Source: an uncultured Clostridia bacterium
GTDB lineage: Bacteria; Bacillota; Clostridia; Christensenellales; UBA1242
DNA length: 64,000 bases
Direction: 5' to 3'
NCBI GenBank assembly: GCA_944372365.1
Contig: CALVYP010000004.1
Coordinates: 1 to 64,000, forward strand
The first letter of the stretch is position 1. Each line of letters opens with the position of its first letter. Made by a program: the position numbers and the translations under genes. This document shows, one piece after another, positions 32,850 to 40,869 of the stretch. The notes beneath the pieces are model-generated. The model ran no database searches and was not told where the DNA came from. It saw only the letters and a list, made by a program, of their open reading frames with translations.

Positions 32850-34885
32850 TCAATCCTCCTCACATCACCTGAATTAAAACTGTAACTAAAACTTCCCAAA
32901 TCGTCTATTGCATAATCACAATAATCGCTGGCACTAGAAGAAGCAAAAAAGCCATTGATTTGCTGAGTTGGCTGATAGTTTTTTGCAAAAACAAAATCAA
33001 AGTTTTGACTGTTTAACTTTTGCTCTATCGCAAGAACATTATACCGCGAATTTGAAAGATTTGTAAAGAGAATTTTAACATCGTCAAATTCTATTATATA
33101 AATGTCATCTTCCACGCTGAATTTAAAATCTCCCACAAAACCATTTTCATCCACAACAACTTGCCCACCAAATTCGCTTCCGTTTCCGCTTTCAATGCCC
33201 AAAACATAGTCGACATGATCTAAATTTTGCTGTGAGAGATAGTATTTTACAAGATAATCATCATAGTTTAAGCACAAAATTTGGCCGCTTTTGCTTTGCA
33301 GCACCAAAGTGTTGGAATAACCAGATGTGATTAAACTTGCGTTTGTCCCCGTTGGCGAAAAATTTACTCTAAGCATAGAATAACAAGCCATAACCAAACA
33401 AATTGCCGCCACAATAAACCATTTTGCAAAATTTGATGCAAACAGAAAATAGCTGCACGCAAATGCCGCTAAAAATATCATCGCGCTGATAAGTGGATCA
33501 AGCGGTGTGAGATAAATTTTAAACGACGTGCTTGCAAAAAAGTTGGCAACTGCTTCAATCGCCACAAAACCCCACTGACACAGCATAAGCACTCCGCCCA
33601 AAGACGGAATTATTAAAACTGCGATGACAAGCACGATCAACAGCATAAACACCACACCGAAAAACGGCACAACAATCAAGTTGGCAAAGAAGCTTAAAAG
33701 GTTGAGTTCGCTGAAAAAGGATGCAAGAAACGGCAATATGCCAACTTGCGTTGCAAGCGAAATCGCAAGCAAATCGGCAACCCTCTTTGGAATGACTTTG
33801 CCAAGCACATTTGCAATCGGTTTTTGCAAAACAAATATTGCCGCCACACAACCGTAGCTCATCAAAAAACCAACATCCAGCGCTGAAAGCGGAGCAATCA
33901 GCAGCGTGAGAATTCCGGCAACTGAAAGAGCGTTTGCTCCGTCATATCTCCTGCCAAAAAGCGACGCAGAAACCAACATCAACCCCATTATCATTGCTCT
34001 GATTACAGACGGCGCAAACCCGCAGATGTAGGCATAGACAAGCAAAATAACAAATGTTAAAACAAAGTTGACAAACCTGTTGACTTTGCATTTTTTCATA
34101 ACCCAAGCAATCAAAGTTGTAAGAAAGGCAACATGCAATCCAGAGACAGTTAAAATGTGAATTATTCCCGAGCTTGCAAAAGCGTTGTAAACATCTTCGT
34201 CGATGCCGCCTTTCTCTCCAACAAGCACAGCATAGGCTATGCCTGCATATTTTTCATCCATGTTGGAATATAAAACTTGCGCAATTTTCTCTCTTGCCTT
34301 TTCGTCAAATTTAAGCCCGCCGCTTGTAAGCGCGACATCTTGTTTTGAAACGCTTGAATTGTATGCCACCCCATCGCGATAATCTCCGCTTTTAAAGCTG
34401 CCAAGCGTGAAAAGATTGCGGTGCGTTAAGTCGCCGTTATACACCAAAATGTCACCAAGTTGAAAGTCTCCCTCTTGCGTTGCATAGATTGTTAAGTTTG
34501 CATTGCCAACGCTGTCACCATTTGCAACAACATCTTCAAGAATAAGCGTGCTGCGAGAAGAATCGGCATCATATTCAACTGCACAAACCCTGCCAGATAT
34601 GCTTGCATCGTAATATTCTTTGCCAGTAAACAACCAATAACTTAAAAAATATAATCCGTTGCCAAGCGCAAACGCAGATGCGATAATCACAAGCGCCAGC
34701 CATTTAATTTTGATGCAGCAATAAACAATTAAACTTGCAAACAAAATCACAACCAAAGCTATGTAAACACCATCACCAGCATAGAGCCTTCTTGCACAGA
34801 TTATGCCCAAAAGCAAACTTAAAAAAGCCACAGCAAGTGGCCTAAAATTTATTTTAAATTTTTGCTTTTGCTCTGCCCGAAACAT
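32846..34885 (-). CDS. comEC: ComEC/Rec2 DNA-uptake channel without an intact nuclease domain
   Basis: 679 residues. N-terminal hydrophobic helices and a DUF4131-like OB segment (~90-200) precede the Competence domain (~225-490) with IIHILTVSGLHVAF, AFAPSVIRAMIMG-type and GFLMSYGCVAAIF motifs. The last ~170 residues occupy the place of the metallo-beta-lactamase domain but lack H-x-H-x-D-H. That domain is encoded separately at 29996-31066. ComEC passes single-stranded DNA through the membrane. Ribosome binding site AAGGAAAG; it starts 12 nt after the small regulator. Confidence 0.88.
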   Translation of the reverse strand: MFRAEQKQKFKINFRPLAVAFLSLLLGIICARRLYAGDGVYIALVVILFASLIVYCCIKIKWLALVIIASAFALGNGLYFLSYWLFTGKEYYDASISGRVCAVEYDADSSRSTLILEDVVANGDSVGNANLTIYATQEGDFQLGDILVYNGDLTHRNLFTLGSFKSGDYRDGVAYNSSVSKQDVALTSGGLKFDEKAREKIAQVLYSNMDEKYAGIAYAVLVGEKGGIDEDVYNAFASSGIIHILTVSGLHVAFLTTLIAWVMKKCKVNRFVNFVLTFVILLVYAYICGFAPSVIRAMIMGLMLVSASLFGRRYDGANALSVAGILTLLIAPLSALDVGFLMSYGCVAAIFVLQKPIANVLGKVIPKRVADLLAISLATQVGILPFLASFFSELNLLSFFANLIVVPFFGVVFMLLIVLVIAVLIIPSLGGVLMLCQWGFVAIEAVANFFASTSFKIYLTPLDPLISAMIFLAAFACSYFLFASNFAKWFIVAAICLVMACYSMLRVNFSPTGTNASLITSGYSNTLVLQSKSGQILCLNYDDYLVKYYLSQQNLDHVDYVLGIESGNGSEFGGQVVVDENGFVGDFKFSVEDDIYIIEFDDVKILFTNLSNSRYNVLAIEQKLNSQNFDFVFAKNYQPTQQINGFFASSSASDYCDYAIDDLGSFSYSFNSGDVRRID

Positions 34886-34897
34886 GACTTTCCTTAT

Positions 34898-35104
34898 CTA
34901 AATTCTGCCAACTAAATAGTCAATTTGAATATCAAAAAAATCCGCAATTTTAATCAGCCAAAAAATGTTAGGTTCAATTTGCCCGCTCTCCCAAAAACTT
35001 ATTTGCCTTTGCGTTGCACCAATCTTCTGCGCCAAGGCGCTTTGAGTTAGCCCCATCTCCAACCTTAAATCTTTCAGCCTTTTGTTAAACCCTTCCCTTT
35101 CCAT
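34898..35104 (-). CDS. Xre-type HTH regulator
   Basis: 68 residues, a bare helix-turn-helix of the Cro/CI type: RLKDLRLEMGLTQSALAQKIGATQRQISFWESGQIEPN. It is followed by the common C-terminal motif LIKIADFFDIQIDYLVGRI. It should bind DNA as a dimer. It is the first gene of the comEC-holA-patatin-metallohydrolase unit and could control that unit. No clear ribosome binding site is seen. TAAACT 7 nt before the ATG is a possible -10, but TATAAT further upstream (around 35138) is equally possible. Confidence 0.85.
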   Translation of the reverse strand: MEREGFNKRLKDLRLEMGLTQSALAQKIGATQRQISFWESGQIEPNIFWLIKIADFFDIQIDYLVGRI

Positions 35105-35266
35105 ATAGAATAGTTTAGATTATTTATTACTAATATTATACATATAGTAAATTTTTGTCTAAGGTTTTTTGATAAAATTCGACATTCTTTGCAAATTGAA
35201 AATGCATATATTTCGGCATTATTCTCAATCTAAAACCGAATAAATTGCTTAAAAGAAGGTAATAAA

Positions 35267-35491
35267 ATGAGCGATAAAAACATTTTTAAAACGAAACTTG
35301 ACAGCGCGGTTAAGGAATTTGAAGAAAAATATGGAGACCTAGCGAAATTTGCGCAGAAGGAAACTTCTTCACTTAAAACGCATAAACTGCTTACGAAGGG
35401 AGATTTTTTTCTTCCTAAGGCTGTGGCTGACGAGTTAAGCCAGCTTGAAAGCGCCGATTTATATGATTTGGAAAGGATGGATGGAAAATAG
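35267..35491 (+). CDS. Putative antitoxin of a MazF-type module
   Basis: 74 residues, charged and mostly helical, with no DNA-binding motif recognised. Position, size and an 11-nt overlap with the MazF-like gene make an antitoxin role likely. The C-terminal part ([18 protein letters not shown]) is acidic, as expected for the segment that wraps the toxin. A GAAGGT site precedes the ATG. It differs in sequence from classical MazE. Confidence 0.65.
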   Translation: MSDKNIFKTKLDSAVKEFEEKYGDLAKFAQKETSSLKTHKLLTKGDFFLPKAVADELSQLESADLYDLERMDGK

Positions 35492-35840
35492 CGTTAAACG
35501 TGGTGAAATTTATATGGCAGACCTAAGTCCCGTTGTTGGAAGCGAACAAGGCGGGATAAGGCCTGTTTTGATTATACAAAACAATGTTGGAAATAAATAT
35601 TCTCCTACCGTGATTGTAACTGCAATCACCAGCAAGCTTGACAAAGCCCACCTACCAACACATATAGAACTTTCGGCTGAAAAATATCATCTGCCAAAAG
35701 ACAGCGTGGCACTTTTAGAACAAATTAGAACGCTTGACAAACGCCGTTTACGCGAAAAAATAACCGCCCTTGAAGACGGCAAGATGAAAGAAATAAACCG
35801 AGCAATTTTAATCTCACTCGGCTTTGCAGATAAAAATTAA
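35481..35840 (+). CDS. mazF: MazF/PemK-type endoribonuclease toxin
   Basis: 119 residues from [11 protein letters not shown], with GGAAAGG upstream. [29 protein letters not shown] (residues 7-35) is the hallmark PemK/MazF start; [11 protein letters not shown] and [17 protein letters not shown] complete the RNase fold, with conserved Arg, Ser and Thr. It cuts mRNA at short motifs when freed from the antitoxin. It overlaps the antitoxin gene, and a terminator begins at the stop codon. Confidence 0.93.
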   Translation: MENSVKRGEIYMADLSPVVGSEQGGIRPVLIIQNNVGNKYSPTVIVTAITSKLDKAHLPTHIELSAEKYHLPKDSVALLEQIRTLDKRRLREKITALEDGKMKEINRAILISLGFADKN

Positions 35841-35865
35841 AAGCCTTGCAACGCAAGGCTTTTTA
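35840..35865 (+). terminator. Terminator at the mazF stop
   Basis: Stem AAAAGCCTTGC/GCAAGGCTTTTT starting at the last base of the TAA. It may also serve the convergent tRNA-Glu. Confidence 0.85.
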
Positions 35866-35867
35866 AC

Positions 35868-35942
35868 TGGTAGTCCCTAGGGGAATCGAACCCCTGATTC
35901 CGCCGTGAGAGGGCGGCGTCTTGACCTCTTGACCAAGGGACC
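35868..35942 (-). tRNA. tRNA-Glu (CTC), CCA encoded
   Basis: Acceptor GGTCCCT/AGGGACT (first pair G-U), encoded CCA. Anticodon stem CCGCC/GGCGG closes CTCTCAC, anticodon CTC (codon GAG). T arm AGGGG-TTCGATT-CCCCT. Confidence 0.92.
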
Positions 35943-36005
35943 ATATGCTAGACTTTGTAATTTTAGCAAAATATAACAAAAAAAGCAAGGGTTTTATTGC
36001 TTTTT

Positions 36006-36194
36006 TCACTTAATTTGGCTTAATAATTCAAAATACTCTTGCCACCTATGCTGCCGTATTGGCATGGGTTTATGGCAATCAAAATATAGAAGCAGCGCAG
36101 GCGAAATTCCGTGATAGCTTTCAACAATTTGATAGCCAATCAGCCTGCCCTCTTTAATCAGCTGTTTAGCTTTTGCGTGATAATTATAATACAT
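36006..36194 (-). CDS. Small hypothetical protein
   Basis: 62 residues, no family recognised. Composition is rich in Tyr, His and Gln (YYNYHAKAKQLI, YHGISPALLLYFDCH, RQHRWQEYFELL). No ribosome binding site or clear -10 precedes the ATG, so the start or even the gene is uncertain, but no other frame covers this stretch. It lies between tRNA-Glu and the cofE-like gene on the same strand. Confidence 0.4.
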   Translation of the reverse strand: MYYNYHAKAKQLIKEGRLIGYQIVESYHGISPALLLYFDCHKPMPIRQHRWQEYFELLSQIK

Positions 36195-36225
36195 GCTTTT
36201 AGCATGCGTTTGGTTTGTTTTTTAA

Positions 36226-36250
36226 TACAAAAAACCGCAAAATGCGGTTT
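36226..36250 (-). terminator. Terminator overlapping the stop of the cofE-like gene
   Basis: Minus-strand stem AAACCGCA/TGCGGTTT with loop TTT and a T run; the TAA stop is in the first arm. Confidence 0.82.
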
Positions 36251-37430
36251 ATTCGGTTGAATAATTGTCAAAATAGCCTGTGATCAGCACAATCGGCGTG
36301 CCTTTGTCGCCGCTGCCACTAACCAAGTCGCAAAGCGAGCCAACCAAATCTGTTATGCGCCTTGGAGTTGTGCCAAGCGAAGAATTATCGTTCTTTAAAT
36401 TGCTGCTTTTGTTTTTTATTAGCTTTTTCATGGCATCCACTGCCTCTTGCCCGTTTAAAGACGCAAGTTGATTGTCTGCCACATATTTAAGCTTAATTTC
36501 ATTTGGTGTGCCTTTAAGCCCTTCGGTGTATGCTGGGCTTACAACTGGATCGGCAAGCTCCCAAATTCCGCCAACAGGATCTTTAAACGCACCGTCGCCA
36601 TAAACCATGCATTCAAAATTTAACCCCGTGCGTTTTTTAAGCTCTTTTTGCAGATTATCCACAAACTTTTGGCAATTTCTTGGAAAAAGCTTAATCATGC
36701 CTTCGCTTGACATGTTTGAGCCAAGCACGCCAAAATCTTCATGATAGCCGTGCGCCTTTGACTTTTTATTTAAAATTTCGTCAAGGCACATCACCTTTTT
36801 TGCGCCATTTGCAAGAAGAAGTTTTTTGTTGCGCTTTCTTGAATGAATATCTGCGCATATAACCTTGTCGGTGTGTTTTAAAATATCGCAAGGATCATTG
36901 CTTAAAATAATTTTTGCCTTGCCGCCGCATATATCGAGATAGGTTTTAATGTAATCTATGCCCGTGAAAGGATGCTGAACGCTGCCCACAAGTTTATAAA
37001 ACTGGGCGCTGGAAAACTCTTGATTAAAATTGTGAATGCCAAGATCATAGAGTTTGTCGATTGAAACAAGCGGATTTCCAACTTCGTCAAACGGATAGGA
37101 AAGCTGAATGATAAGCTCGTCAACGCCGCTAACAATCCCCCTTAAAATTTGCGAAAAACGATTGCGTGATAAAATTGGAAAGATCAAGCCCACCTTGCCT
37201 TTTCCCATCTTTTTTGCAACTTCTTTTGAAATATCATCAACGCTTGCAAAATTGCCTTGACTTTTTGCAACAACCGCTTCTGTTACGGCAACAATATCTC
37301 TATCTTTTAATTTAACCCCGTTTTGTTTTGCGGCTTCCAAAACACAATCGGCGGTGATTTTTACAAGGTCGTCCCCTTTTCTGATGATTGGCGCACGAAC
37401 GCCATATGCTGATGTAGTAACTGCTCTCAT
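36249..37430 (-). CDS. CofE/FbiB-like (F420:glutamate ligase family) protein
   Basis: 393 residues from MRAVTTSAYGVRAPII; AAAGGGAG sits 6 nt upstream, so the ATG at 37469 is rejected. The order R-x-P-I-I-x-x-G-D-D-L, AVTEAVVAKSQGN, LSRNRFSQILRGI and the metal-binding stretch MVYGDGAFKDPVGGIWELADP fits the F420-0:gamma-glutamyl ligase fold, including its GTP and metal sites. F420 is unusual in Bacillota, and no other F420 gene is nearby. The gene follows murC by 31 nt, which suggests a glutamate- or amino-acid-ligating role linked to the wall. The function is inferred. Confidence 0.75.
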   Translation of the reverse strand: MRAVTTSAYGVRAPIIRKGDDLVKITADCVLEAAKQNGVKLKDRDIVAVTEAVVAKSQGNFASVDDISKEVAKKMGKGKVGLIFPILSRNRFSQILRGIVSGVDELIIQLSYPFDEVGNPLVSIDKLYDLGIHNFNQEFSSAQFYKLVGSVQHPFTGIDYIKTYLDICGGKAKIILSNDPCDILKHTDKVICADIHSRKRNKKLLLANGAKKVMCLDEILNKKSKAHGYHEDFGVLGSNMSSEGMIKLFPRNCQKFVDNLQKELKKRTGLNFECMVYGDGAFKDPVGGIWELADPVVSPAYTEGLKGTPNEIKLKYVADNQLASLNGQEAVDAMKKLIKNKSSNLKNDNSSLGTTPRRITDLVGSLCDLVSGSGDKGTPIVLITGYFDNYSTE

Positions 37431-37461
37431 ATTGCTCCCTTTGTTATGATTATATCTAAAA

Positions 37462-38718
37462 TCACACATCTGTGCAAATAAAATTGCGTTGTTTTAAAAG
37501 ATCTGGCAAATTTCCCGCACCCATTATGCAAATTATGCTTTGCGAAAGGCTTTTAAGTTTGTCACAAAGCGCATCTGCGTCATAAAACATGACAGCTTGC
37601 TTGCGCTGACACAGCATTTGCACAAAATCAACTTCAACTTTGCAATCGTTCTTCTCGCGCGCTGCAAAGGTTTTAAACAAAATAATTTCATCAAACTTTT
37701 CAAGGCTTCGCACAAAATCTTGCATGAAAAATTTTGTCCGCGAAAATGTGTGCGGCTGAAACACAGCAACCTTTTTTTGCGGCAAAGCTTTCACGCTTTG
37801 AAAAACCGCATCAATCTGTTTTGGATGGTGCGCGTAATCTACAATCACCAACTCAGATTTGTCGCTGCAAACTCTTTCAAAGCGACGATTAAGCCCCATA
37901 AAACTTTGCAAGCCTATTTTGATAAAACAATCACATATTCCAAGCTTTTTTGCTGCGGTTGCTGCGATTGCTGCATTAAAGGCATTGTGCAGCCCACCGA
38001 TGCGCATTTTAATGTTTATGGGCTTTGCGTGCTTTTGCGTTAAACTAAAACTTATTTCAAATGGCGAACGGCGCTTTATGTTTTTAACCTTAAAAAGGCT
38101 TTCGCAAACACAATTTTCACAATTTTCGATAAATTTTTGATAGGATTTTTTTTCGCGCGAAAAAGTTTTAAAATAATCAAGATGCTCGCGTTCAATATTG
38201 GTTACAACGCCTAAATATGGGCGCAAAAAAAGAAAATTATCATGATATTCACATGCTTCGGTAACAAAATATTGCTTTGCGCCGATGTCATAATTCTTTT
38301 TGGTTTCAACTAAGTTTGCCCCGTTGTGAAGCGATGGGCTTTTGCCTGCCACTTTTAAAATGTTGTAGATCATTGCAGTAACCGTGCTTTTGCCGTGACT
38401 GCCTGCAACTGCAATCACTTTTTCATATCCCTTTGCAATTTGCGCCAAAAACTCACCCCTTGCCATGACAACTTTTTTTTGCGCTTTTGCATATTCAATA
38501 AGCTTAAAATTCTCATCAAATGCTGATGAGAATATAACTTCGTCTGCCCAATCTATATTTGCAAAGTTGATTTGATTGTCAACTGCAATGCCCTGTTCTT
38601 GCAAGCATTTTTTTGTTTGCACATCATATCCCCTGACAGCGTTTCCATTATCTTTTGCCATCAATGCCAAGGCAGACATGCTGACGCCACAAATTCCAAT
38701 AAAATAATACTTTTTCAT
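37462..38718 (-). CDS. murC: UDP-N-acetylmuramate--L-alanine ligase (MurC)
   Basis: 418 residues, slightly short. YFIGICGVSMSALALMA is the UDP-binding start of MurC, VIAVAGSHGKSTVTAMI the ATP P-loop, VTNIEREHLDYF the Mur ligase centre, and VDYAHHPKQIDAV with VAVFQPHTFSRTKFF the C-terminal domain. It adds L-Ala to UDP-MurNAc, the first peptide step of peptidoglycan synthesis in the cytosol. The ATG at 38718 is chosen because it starts the conserved fold; an ATG nine codons upstream exists. No ribosome binding site is seen at either. Confidence 0.9.
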   Translation of the reverse strand: MKKYYFIGICGVSMSALALMAKDNGNAVRGYDVQTKKCLQEQGIAVDNQINFANIDWADEVIFSSAFDENFKLIEYAKAQKKVVMARGEFLAQIAKGYEKVIAVAGSHGKSTVTAMIYNILKVAGKSPSLHNGANLVETKKNYDIGAKQYFVTEACEYHDNFLFLRPYLGVVTNIEREHLDYFKTFSREKKSYQKFIENCENCVCESLFKVKNIKRRSPFEISFSLTQKHAKPINIKMRIGGLHNAFNAAIAATAAKKLGICDCFIKIGLQSFMGLNRRFERVCSDKSELVIVDYAHHPKQIDAVFQSVKALPQKKVAVFQPHTFSRTKFFMQDFVRSLEKFDEIILFKTFAAREKNDCKVEVDFVQMLCQRKQAVMFYDADALCDKLKSLSQSIICIMGAGNLPDLLKQRNFICTDV

Positions 38719-38751
38719 AAAAATAAATATGAAAAAATATTGCATATAGTG

Positions 38752-39147
38752 CTAAGATTTCTCTTTTTTTTGTTCGCGAGAATGCTTTTGGAGAAATATT
38801 CTGATATACTCAGCCAAAAGCGCAATAAGCTCGCTGCTGGTAGGTTTATATTCCCAATGATTTTCTTGAACGCCATATAAATCACACAGCGCCTTAAATC
38901 CAGTTTTCTCAAAACCGATTTCTGTTACATGTCTCATACAGCGCTCAACCACATAGCCTTCCATATCATATATTTTACCAACGGTTGGATATAGATTTTT
39001 TGTAACCTTTTTAATCATATTTGGATTTTTTGACACTTCATACACACATTGATGCAAACACCTAAAACCTTGCAAGTTTGGCGACATGCCCAACTCTACC
39101 AAAATTCTTGTTATCTCCTCATGCACAAGAAGTTCTATATCAGCCAT
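38752..39147 (-). CDS. Stand-alone Spo0A C-terminal DNA-binding domain protein
   Basis: 131 residues. ITRILVELGMSPNLQGFRCL, VTKNLYPTVGKIYDM, VERCMRHVTEIGFEKTG and KPTSSELIALLAEYIRI follow the whole Spo0A effector domain in order (compare Spo0A: KGYQYLR, VTKQLYP, VERAIRHAIE, KPTNSEFIA). The phosphoacceptor receiver domain of Spo0A is missing: the first residues MADIELLVHEE lead straight into the effector. It should bind DNA at 0A-box-like sites without phosphorelay control. Strong AAAGGGGGA site. It lies 33 nt before murC, on the same strand. Confidence 0.82.
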   Translation of the reverse strand: MADIELLVHEEITRILVELGMSPNLQGFRCLHQCVYEVSKNPNMIKKVTKNLYPTVGKIYDMEGYVVERCMRHVTEIGFEKTGFKALCDLYGVQENHWEYKPTSSELIALLAEYIRIFLQKHSREQKKEKS

Positions 39148-39184
39148 TTCATCCCCCTTTACACAACAGATTATAACGCATTAA

Positions 39185-39262
39185 AAAAATAAAGCAAAAC
39201 ATTTTTAGACATTTTTGTAAAAAAATCACGATTTTTTTACAAAAATGCGTTTCGCTTTATTT
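39185..39262 (-). terminator. Extended AT-rich palindrome behind the vanW-like gene
   Basis: Perfect 16-bp stem ATTTTTGTAAAAAAAT (39211-39226) / ATTTTTTTACAAAAAT (39231-39246), with further imperfect pairing outside it (AAATAAAGC ... GCTTTATTT). It probably ends transcription of the VanW gene on the minus strand, although its T runs are internal. Confidence 0.6.
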
Positions 39263-39278
39263 TTAAAGGCTTTTTTGG

Positions 39279-40811
39279 CTATGGATTGTATTGCGAAGGA
39301 CGCTGTTTTTCAAGTTTTGCGCGCACAGTTTGAGTGGTTGTGGTGGTAACTTTTTGAGGCGGAATAAACTCTACATCGTTTTCTGGCAGGCTCATGCCTT
39401 CGCCAAGCTCTTGGCTGCCTTCAACTATAAGCCCATCTTGCGGCCAATAGAAATCGTGCCTTATTTGCTTTTCTTCCACCACTTCGCCATTTAGCAAATA
39501 TTCAACATAACCTTTGCTTTCATAGCCTTCACGCGGATATCTTACACGATAGTATTCGCCTTTGTAAATAACCTGATCGGCATGCTCGCCAGTAGTATCC
39601 TGAATTATTTTATCTCCACCATGCGGCAGCACTTTAACAAACTCCGCGCGAGTGCGAATGCTTTGTCCTTCTTCAAACGGCTGCCCATAGATTTCGACAT
39701 AAACATTTTCATCATCATAATAGGTTTTAATGTAAATTGGCGCTTGCAATGAGTTTTTAAAAACTAAATCTGAATAACCTTCCGAAACCATCGCATCAAA
39801 CGAAAGCGGCACATAGCTTGCAGGCAGCGAATGGTGATTTGCTTGCAAAATTTCAACATCAGCAAGCACAAGCGCGTTGTATAGAGTTGTTGACGCCTGA
39901 CAAACGCCGCCGCCCACGCCCTTGACATATGCTCCGTTTAAAATAACATTAGCCTGCTTATAGCCGTTTTCAACAGTTCTAGCGCCTGTTGTTTGGTTAA
40001 AGCTCATCTCCTGCTCAGGCATAAGCACCTGCCCATTAAAAGCACTCAGCGCACGAGAAACGTTGTTTTTGCGCTCCTTAGAAGACGAAGCATAGCTGGT
40101 TGAAAACTTGGAGCGCATGGTTATCGCTCCCAAAATTTCATCTTCATCAACTTCAAACGGAATCTCTATCACCGGAATTTGAATTGTAAGCTGTTTTTGA
40201 GTTTGCAATCCTTCATCGATAAGCGCATATAGCTTATCACGGTCTACAACTATCGCGCTTTTGCCTTCGCTTAAACTAAACATGTTTTCAGCGTTGGGAT
40301 CAAAAATCACTTTTGGCGCTTCGCCCTGACGCTCGATTTGCACAGCGATATCTTCAATCTTTTCTTCTATGCCGCCAAGCACGGTTTTATATGACACCGA
40401 AACCGCAAGCCCTTGCTTTTTTATTTTTTGTTTATCTTTATATCTTTTAATAAAATTTCCTTCATGCCCAAGCTTTAAAACCTCGCTAAGCACAGGCTCA
40501 ACTTCATTGCTCACTTCAAAATCATCGCCAAAAAACACCCAACTTTTATCGTCATATGTAAGGGTCAATTTGATGTCTGCTCGCGTTGAAAGCAGCGAGT
40601 ATGACACAATGTTTTCTGCTTGATTGCGCGTCATGCCAGAAACATCTATGCCGTTTATTGTTGTGCCGTTTATGAAAGTGTCGTTTGGCGAAAGGCTGTC
40701 TACAAAATATAGCTGACAAAAAATTAGCAGTGCCACTGCAAAAAGCGCAATGCCAAGCCCCCAATACAACCCTGATTTATTGCTTTTGGTTTTAACTTTT
40801 TCCTGACTCAT
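39279..40811 (-). CDS. VanW-family protein with peptidoglycan-binding and G5 domains
   Basis: 510 residues from MSQEKVKTK. One membrane helix (~14-36) anchors an extracellular protein: peptidoglycan-binding-4-like segments (INGTTINGIDVSGMTRNQAENIV at ~48), the VanW core (FSTSYASSSKERKNNVSRALSAFNG, MSFNQTTGARTVENGYKQANVI, GGGVCQASTTLYNALVLA), then a G5-like segment (~410-470) and a Thr-rich tail. It probably works at the cell wall. Leaderless: TTGATA-17-CATAAT ends 6 nt before this ATG, so the far upstream ATG at 40931 is not used. Confidence 0.88.
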   Translation of the reverse strand: MSQEKVKTKSNKSGLYWGLGIALFAVALLIFCQLYFVDSLSPNDTFINGTTINGIDVSGMTRNQAENIVSYSLLSTRADIKLTLTYDDKSWVFFGDDFEVSNEVEPVLSEVLKLGHEGNFIKRYKDKQKIKKQGLAVSVSYKTVLGGIEEKIEDIAVQIERQGEAPKVIFDPNAENMFSLSEGKSAIVVDRDKLYALIDEGLQTQKQLTIQIPVIEIPFEVDEDEILGAITMRSKFSTSYASSSKERKNNVSRALSAFNGQVLMPEQEMSFNQTTGARTVENGYKQANVILNGAYVKGVGGGVCQASTTLYNALVLADVEILQANHHSLPASYVPLSFDAMVSEGYSDLVFKNSLQAPIYIKTYYDDENVYVEIYGQPFEEGQSIRTRAEFVKVLPHGGDKIIQDTTGEHADQVIYKGEYYRVRYPREGYESKGYVEYLLNGEVVEEKQIRHDFYWPQDGLIVEGSQELGEGMSLPENDVEFIPPQKVTTTTTQTVRAKLEKQRPSQYNP

Positions 40812-40817
40812 GCTCTT

Positions 40818-40846
40818 ATTATGAGTAAAGAAATAAAAAATATCAA
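40818..40846 (-). promoter_or_regulatory. Promoter of leaderless vanW-like gene
   Basis: Minus-strand TTGATA (40846-40841), 17-nt spacer, CATAAT (40823-40818), 6 nt to the ATG. Confidence 0.7.
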
Positions 40847-40869
40847 AAAAACGCTTTAAAAGCGTTTTT
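40847..40869 (-). terminator. Terminator of the CCA-adding enzyme gene
   Basis: AAAAACGCTT/AAGCGTTTTT with a 3-nt loop; it touches the stop codon of the upstream gene. Confidence 0.82.
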
